Assembly (NCBI GenBank): GCA_001179505.1 | Contig: CDMY01000651.1 | Coordinates: 1-36,544 of the forward strand | Direction: 5' to 3' | Length of the DNA: 36,544 nucleotides | Source: Vitrella brassicaformis | Lineage: Eukaryota > Sar > Vitrellaceae | Shown here: one piece after another, positions 30,767 to 36,544 of the stretch | How positions within the stretch are numbered: position 1 is the stretch's first letter | Layout: each line of letters begins with the position of its first letter | Notes under the pieces: generated by a model | Database searches by the model: none | The model's input: the letters and a program-made list of their open reading frames with translations, nothing else | What the model was told of the DNA's origin: nothing | Position numbers and translations under genes: made by a program

Positions 30767-33394
30767 ATCTCCCTCTCCATGGATGTCTGTGTAGTTGTCG
30801 GGTCCCCTGCTGATTGAAATGGGTGGCTGGAAGTCCATGGAGGTCCTTGGTCTGTACAATAACAACTTCAGCGGCCCCATACCAGCAGAGCTGGGACAAC
30901 TGTCTAAGCTACAAGTTCTGAACCTCGGAAACAACAGGGTAGATGGCAGGGAGGGGCCCGTGTGGGCGGAACTCATCCCCGCCATCAACCGCAGTGACAA
31001 ACAGGTCCGTCAAGAACGCACCATAGAGCAGAAAACCGAACGACAATACGACGCCGATCTCGTGTGTCTGCATGTTGCTTTTCCTGGCGTCCATCAGGAC
31101 CTGCATTGGTCAGACATCATCCATATCGTGCGGACCAAGAAGGCCGACCCCCGCCCACATGTCGACCGCCCCTCACCCTCACCACCCCCACCCCCACCCC
31201 CATCAGCACCGGAAGAACAGGCGGCATCGCCCTCGTCTTTCGTGCAGGAGATCGCCTCTAAGATCGAGGGCGCATTTGACATGGTCGCGCAGTCGGTCCC
31301 CCCACCCCCGCAGCTGCCCACTCACAACGCCATCACCGACCTCCCCAATCGGGTACCCGACAGAGGGCAGCCGCAGACACGACCACTGACTTCCGGCCGC
31401 CCGTTGTCTGCCGATGTGTCGCCATCCAAGACACTAGAGTTCACTGTGGAGATCGGCACGGACTTCCAGTCGTTCATGAGTGGCCACGACATGAATGAGT
31501 GGCGCCTCCGGCTCCACCTGGCGGACTTTCTTGGCGTCTCGCCGGCTCTCGTCCACTGCCTGGGGGTCACTGCGGGCGCCGGCGAGGTCTTCGCTGCGGC
31601 GGCATCGCCCTCGACCCTCATGACTTTCACCGTCCACCCAGAAGCGCACCTCGACCGGCTCAAGTCACCGATGCGGACGTCATCGGATGTGTCTTGTCCA
31701 CCAGCCGCTGTATCCGCAACGCCACACTGACTAGCGACTACACCATCCCTTCCTACCTCGACGCCCCCAGCGAGCCCTTCTGCGCGGCCCCGATCACAGA
31801 CCCACGTAGCAGAAAAGTGGTGGGGGTCATCATGGCAACGCAGAAGAAGTCCGGAGCGACGGTCGGTGGCTGGGGCTGGGGCGGGGCGCATGAGGGAGAG
31901 CAGGGCTTCACGAGCGAAGACGAGGAACTGCTGCGGTGTTTTGGGCTGGCCGCTGGCGTTTTGATGCAGAAGGTGGAGGCCATCGAAAAAACGACGATTC
32001 AGAACCAAAAGTAAGCACGATGACTGGATGTGTGTGTGCGTGTGTGCACGTGCTGTTGAGCCCACAGACCACTTTCTCGACGCTTTGCCCTGCAGGATGA
32101 AAGATGCGGTAGAGCTTGCCTTGAAGCTGTCCAGCACGAAGACCTTCAAAGAACTTTTTACGTGTCTCGAGAAGTCATTGCCCCACGTCGTTGAAACCCC
32201 AGCTGTCCGCCTTTTCTGGTCGACCGCTTCCACATCGATCGCTTCTTCAGGTAAGCTCAGAATGCTCGAGCCTTCGGCGGATCAGCTTTATCTGTCGCAT
32301 TGTTGCAGATTTGCTAACGGCGAGAGGGTGGCTTTTGATGAGTTCAGAGGCCTCGCAGGGGCGGTGCTCTACGACGGTCGCCAAATGTGTGTGCCCCAGG
32401 CCAATGCCGACGACAGGTCGCCACTCGAAGCACTGACAGGCATCCTAGTCAACAATGTCGTACCATGTCTCATGTCTCGTGCGCAGATTTGACGCAGGTG
32501 TCGATCTTGATGTGCCCTTGGGAATGTCTGTGGTGCCCATCAAGCTGACAGATGATCCGAGTGCGGTTGTTAAAGGCTGCCTGCAGGTCGCCCACCCCCG
32601 AGGTGCTGTCGAGCACCACACGGGCAGGTCGGCCGTGGACAGAGACATCCTCTCATACCTGGTACGCTTTGGCGGCAGGTCTTCCCGACCGATTGGCTTC
32701 GCTCGTGTCTGTCTGTTGTCATCAGGTCCGCCTCATCGCTGCTGTGATCGACATGCTGTGGCACTCGACTAGGGGGAACGAGCCGCTATCGAAGATGGCA
32801 TTGGAGACGCCAGCACCAGCCCAACGGCGGAAAACCGCCCACTTCTACCGGTCCGCCACACTGGGTCATCCTTCGTCGTCACCGCTGAGCCCCCTGCGAG
32901 ACAGCAGAAGAGGGAGCTCCAGCAATAAGGAGGACAGCGACGATTCGGGCAGTGACAAAGCGACATCGGGCCCACGACCAAACGAGCTTGCCTTCTCTTT
33001 TGAGATATCGCTTCCATCGCCTCCCGAGGAGCTGCGACCGGAGGCGTTGCCGGAGGGGCGGGACATCAGACTGTCCACTGGCGGCGATTCCTGCAGCACC
33101 CCCCTCACGAGCCCGTTCTGCTCGCCTGTACCGCATTTGCATACCAGAGGACTCGATGACTTGCGGCTGTCGGCCGTTGATGCTACTTCTGCTGCTGATG
33201 GTCAGGGAGACGGAAACGGCACGCAGCCGCCTCCCGTGCATGCGCGTGGCCCTTGTTTATCGACACCATCACCCCTCGACTCGTATTTTCGAAGCGAGAG
33301 TGGAGCGGCCGGAGCACCACCCCCGGCTGAGGACCTCTCGGAGCTGATTGTGTCTCGGGGAAGTCTGTCGGTGTCTTCGAGTGACCCCGCCTAG
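30767..33394 (+). CDS. LRR plus tandem-GAF signalling protein, 5' part missing
   Basis: Exons 30795-32010, 32096-32250, 32309-32416, 32487-32661 and 32726-33394 join in phase apart from two missing bases. In order, the protein has two LRRs (the second copy of the duplicated exon), a polar region, a proline tract (31175-31200), a small domain (TLEFTVEIGTDFQSFM to FLGVSPALVHCLGV), and two GAF domains, which bind small ligands such as cyclic nucleotides. GAF1 shows EPFCAAPITDPRSRKVVGVI then GFTSEDEELLRCFG. GAF2 shows FKELFTCLEKSLPHVVE, FANGERVAFDEFRGLAGAVL, a RFDAGVDLDVPLGMSVVPIK stretch, then KGCLQVAHPRG. The tail is Ser/Pro-rich and disordered, to TAG. The apparent deletions lie at 31657-31658 and in a T run at 32212-32215. 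A 66-nt stretch at 30939-31004 may be an in-frame intron. No catalytic domain follows the GAF pair. The start lies upstream of the copia breakpoint and is not present. Confidence 0.7.
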
Positions 33395-34611
33395 CGAGTG
33401 GCAAACCACGACTGCATGCATCACAAGATGCTGAGATTGTGGCAAGTGGGATGCGGGGGTTCGTGCTGTGCACAGTGAGCCCGACATTCTGGTCGGCTTA
33501 GGCGAGGGAGACGTGCTTCCTTTCATTCATGCTTGAGTCTCCGCTCAGTACGTGTTCTTCTTGGTTTGGTTGACGTGATGGATTGACGAACTAACTTGTA
33601 TGTGCGTGCGTCCCTGACAAATGGCATGGCTTCATTAAATGCGAAATTCTTATACACACAGACATTCACGTGCGTGGACACGAGCATGCAACCGTCTGCT
33701 AATTTCATTAGCCACACACCCCGGTCAGCAGTTATTCTCATCAGGAAGACTGCTCCGTACATACATACATAGGTCAGACGAATTCATTACAACAGCGTCG
33801 GATCTATCTCAGTGGCTCTCACCCTGCTGTGCCAAGCAACCTGATGTCCTGAATGTTCGCCGATCCCAGCCGTTTAATCCCAACCGTCGTTTGCGAGCTG
33901 AGGATCTTGCCTGGCTTCTCAGCTCATCGCGGATCTCTGCAATACTCGGCAAGAGCCCTTTCTGACACGACTCGTTGTTCGACACCCTTGCACGCTTCTG
34001 ACAAGTCAAGATCTGACTCCCCAGCTCAGATCACTCCAGATCTGTCTACCAGGTGTGCCAATACTCGCTGTCTGCATCAGGTGTGCCAATACTCGCTGTC
34101 TGCATCAGGTGTGCCAATACTCGCTTCGCTCGGGCTGTTTCTGGTGCCGCACCGAGCAAAATCATCGGCTGTGAGACCTGAACCCCCGCAGCAGCCTCCC
34201 TGCCCTCATCACTCGGCTATCCCGCCGTACCCCCAGATGGCGCCCACCGCGGTCTCACTCACCTCCCCCTCACCCGTCATGGACTCCACCTCGCCCCCTG
34301 CAGCCTCCCCCATGGCTGTTGTCGAAGGGCACTCAAGCCCTAGCCCAGGCTGCTACGTGAAACGAACCACTATTTGTGGAGAACCAACGCCACAGCGTTA
34401 GGCACACTGGGTCTTTCTTTGAGAAAAGACTCTGACTCCATCTGCTTGGTCATCAGCTACTCTACGAGCAAACTGGGCACGCTATTTATCCGACAGGTTA
34501 AGAGCCGAAGGGCTTGGTGACTGGCGGACACACAGCAGAAATCGGCAACGACAACTGACTGACAGAGAGAGAAAGAAGAAACAAACACTCTTTTGGCCGT
34601 GTCTCACAAAG
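33395..34611. other. intergenic region, probable 5' LTR or leader of the terminal retroelement
   Basis: No gene with domain or splice support. Contains a 28-bp triplicate at 34053-34136 and then a GC-rich stretch before the element's first open frame. I could not identify LTR ends or a primer-binding site with confidence because the partner LTR is outside the window. Confidence 0.35.
34053..34127. repeat. 28-bp tandem repeat, 2.7 copies
   Basis: Units start at 34053, 34081 and 34109, each beginning GTGTGCCAATACTCGCT; the third is cut short. Short tandem repeats of this size are common in LTR promoters, which would fit its place 500 bp upstream of the Gag-like frames. Confidence 0.9.
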
Positions 34612-35508
34612 ATGAGCTCAGGTTTTCTCTTTCGTCTGTCGTTGCGACTGGGACACTACCTGACTGACCCCGGGTTGTCTCTCTTGTGGCTGCTGCTGGC
34701 TGCTGTGGGCCTCGACCTCTGCAATGGGGCACCCGGCACGCTCATGACTATCAAGGACACTGCTGTGTGGCTCATGAAGCTGGAGATACAGATAGGAGAC
34801 GTCATTATCGACTGGCGGAACGCCCTGGCACTGGCGGTAACTTACGTCACTGTCTGGGTGTTGGCGTCAGAACAGAGGACATGGAGGTTCCTGAAATGGC
34901 TGCACAAGGTCGCGCGAGGCTGCTACGTCACGTGGTGCTTTGCTATGCTGCCTGTCCTGACAAGCTGTGTGGTTGTGCTTATCGTCTATTATGTGGTCCA
35001 TCTGCTGGTTGTTTATGTGGTTGTTTATGTGGGGTACCTACTGACGGCCCTGACGACCATGGTGACGCAGATGACTGCTATGACAACGGCATTCGTCAGC
35101 TATGTGGCATCTTACTTAGGGTGCGCAGCAGCGTTTGTCGTCAACCTGACTATGACAGATATCGTCTATCCGTCTATCGCTACCCTGGCTGTATGGTATC
35201 TCAACCAGAGGGCAACTGGTCTGGGCTACACTAGACTACTCTTGCTCATCGTCTGCGTGATGCTGCCACGAGTGCACGCGCTGCCAATCTCACCAGCCAA
35301 CCTGACACAAAGGGGATGCAGACACACACTCAATGTGCTTGTCAAGCTGCTCGTGCTCACAGGCATCCCTACCTTGCTGGTTGGTCGTTGGGTGTGTGGC
35401 AATGAAGGCGGAAGCGATGACACTAGCTCAAAGATACGTCCATGGGCATTTCCAAGTGAGTTCAAGGCTTACGGGGATGATTTCCAGAAAGTGGAAGACG
35501 CACTTTAA
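34612..35508 (+). CDS. polytopic membrane ORF at the head of a retroelement
   Basis: A 298-codon open frame from ATG 34612 to TAA 35506-35508. It has about six or seven hydrophobic segments, for example LSLLWLLLAAVGLDLC, ALALAVTYVTVWVLA, LTSCVVVLIVYYVVHLLVVY, AAFVVNLT, YTRLLLLIVCVMLP and LLVLTGIPTLLVG, with short polar loops. The last 25 residues are hydrophilic (PSEFKAYGDDFQKVEDAL). These run naturally into the next frame if one T of the CTTTAAG at 35503-35509 is surplus, which would fuse it to Gag. I do not recognise a family for the membrane part. It may be an element-encoded accessory or envelope-like domain, a captured host gene, or an N-terminal extension of Gag. Confidence 0.6.
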   Translation: MSSGFLFRLSLRLGHYLTDPGLSLLWLLLAAVGLDLCNGAPGTLMTIKDTAVWLMKLEIQIGDVIIDWRNALALAVTYVTVWVLASEQRTWRFLKWLHKVARGCYVTWCFAMLPVLTSCVVVLIVYYVVHLLVVYVVVYVGYLLTALTTMVTQMTAMTTAFVSYVASYLGCAAAFVVNLTMTDIVYPSIATLAVWYLNQRATGLGYTRLLLLIVCVMLPRVHALPISPANLTQRGCRHTLNVLVKLLVLTGIPTLLVGRWVCGNEGGSDDTSSKIRPWAFPSEFKAYGDDFQKVEDAL

Positions 35509-36544
35509 GTCGTGGGCGTCAATCAATGGCTTGGCTGACGTCGTGGCTGATGAGGCGCTCCACGAGAGACCCCAGCTGACACAAGTCGGCAACATGCCTG
35601 TACCACAATACGACGACAACGGCAAGTGGACTGATGCTTACAATCAACAGAACGCAGAGTGGGATCTGCTGAAGCACCAACAGAAGGACGAGATCCACAG
35701 GCGTCATCTCCTTCACGCTGAGCTCTTGTCGGCCTGCAAGGGTAACGACACTGCCTTCAATCTGGTGAAACGCACAGATAGAGGCAGCAGAGGAAGACAA
35801 AGACGGACTGTTAAGCGTGGATGGATGGCTGTCTTGGCGAGCTCTCATGGCTAAGTACAACCAGGTGTCACCCTCTGAGTTGTCGAAGCTGCACACCCTC
35901 ATCCGCACGTATCACTGGAAGGGCGATGCGTCAAACCTCGAGCCAAACCTCGGGTACATTATCGGCAAGTTCGAGCAGCTGAAGTCTCTCGAGGCTCAGC
36001 GCGCCAAGACCGACGAACAGCACAAAAAGCTGGTGTATAGCTTAAACAAAACCGACAAAATAGCCGCCGTCAAGGCCATCCTGCCCAAGCAGGCATACCA
36101 ACAACCGTTGGCCTTCCTCAACCTACAGCAGCAAAACGAAGCAAACAACAACTTCGCTGCGTTTCAGTAGTTGCTGCGCAACGACTGTGACCAGAACCTG
36201 CCAAGGTCTGCACAGAACACAAACACGAGCAGCTCAGCTGCCGGCGCACAGAACGACATTGTCATGACCAACAATGGCGAGTCTGTCATGCCCCCCGTCG
36301 CTCACTCTGCAATGACCCGCGATGAGGTGATGACCAACAGCAACTCCACCAAATGCGACATATGTGGCATGTCGAATCACTCGACTGGGGAGTGCTGGCA
36401 CCTGGGCATAGCTCGGGATGCTGTACGAGCCAATAGAGCCCACACAGGCCGTGGTAGAGGCGGTCAAGGGTCATCCAGAGGGCGGGGCGGACAGAACGGC
36501 AACGGCCGTGGCCATGGTGGTGGACCTAAGAAGGGAAACAACCA
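35509..36544 (+). mobile_element. retrotransposon Gag-like region with zinc knuckle, runs off the window
   Basis: Copia-type Gag coding in two successive frames. The first reads SWASINGLADVVADEALHER to ELLSACKGNDTAFNLV. After an apparent +1 base in the AAA near 35768-35770 the second reads AAEEDKDGLLSVDGWLSWRA, SPSELSKLHTLIRTYHWKG, FEQLKSLEAQRAKTDEQHKK. A TAG at 36168-36170 (in CAGTAGTTG) interrupts it, but the same frame continues open to the window edge with a CX2CX4HX4C zinc knuckle (36354-36395, CDICGMSNHSTGEC), typical of the nucleocapsid part that binds RNA, and an Arg/Gly-rich tail. Protease, integrase and RT would lie to the right. The copy is either slightly decayed or carries sequence errors. 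Confidence 0.7.

Noticed and set aside
30743-31000. Minus-strand frames over the LRR duplication and the 360-codon frame extending past 30513
   Set aside because: These are antisense readings of the LRR exons; copia coding similarity stops near 30513.
31175-31205. CCCCCAC-rich tract as a microsatellite
   Set aside because: It codes for an uninterrupted proline stretch within the GAF gene's open frame, so it is treated as coding low complexity.
14502-32215. Programmed minus-one frameshifting as the explanation for the frame breaks
   Set aside because: The sites do not share a slippery heptamer, and occur in ordinary soluble and membrane protein genes; base error is simpler.
33853-34401. 182-codon plus-strand frame rich in Ser and Pro
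   Set aside because: Includes the 28-bp tandem repeat, has no domain, and lies in the probable LTR or leader of the retroelement.

Overview
The window is eukaryotic nuclear DNA from an intron-rich, compact genome. Genes are split by short GT-AG introns (mostly 55-110 nt, often full of TCTG/TGTG runs), lie close together on both strands, and are interspersed with retroelement debris and minisatellites. The gene mix (ankyrin, tandem GAF, RTX repeats in a membrane protein, a Crinkler/RHS-like NTPase, Ty1/copia pieces) and the intron style suggest an alveolate or related protist alga. A chromerid such as Vitrella is my best guess, but this is not proven by the sequence. There are no operons, rRNA or tRNA genes, or CRISPR arrays.

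Layout. 1-2.3 kb: a decayed plus-strand gene ending at the first block of a 60-bp minisatellite. 2.4-4.8 kb: a 13-exon ankyrin-repeat gene (minus). 5.2-7.2 kb: a CorA/Mrs2-type magnesium transporter (plus). 7.9-9.6 kb: an M14 zinc carboxypeptidase with intact splice phases but three in-frame stops (plus). 9.7-10.8 kb: two reverse-transcriptase scraps in opposite orientation. 11.0-15.5 kb: a hypothetical gene (plus), a 5'-truncated SET-domain methyltransferase (minus), a small GPI-type surface protein (plus) and an RTX-repeat membrane protein (plus). 15.7-20.6 kb: large arrays of the 60-bp minisatellite and an inverted 113-bp derivative, a coiled-coil gene fragment between arrays, a 300-N gap, and a 345-bp duplication. 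20.6-23.7 kb: largely gene-free. 23.8-26.2 kb: a membrane-anchored Crinkler/RHS-like P-loop NTPase (minus). 26.7-30.5 kb: two 445-bp direct repeats and a copia pol fragment truncated at both ends (minus). 30.5-33.4 kb: duplicated LRR exons leading into a tandem-GAF protein (plus). 34.6 kb to the end: the 5' part of a retroelement whose Gag appears to be preceded by a multi-pass membrane domain.

Two themes cut across the window. First, many well-conserved genes are broken by an apparent single missing base, usually in a short homopolymer, while splice phases on either side remain exact. That looks more like systematic base-level error than independent decay and must be settled before calling pseudogenes. 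The nonsense codons in the carboxypeptidase are not explained this way. Second, the 60-bp minisatellite has a period divisible by three and is rich in alternating purine-pyrimidine, so it yields long spurious open frames on both strands.
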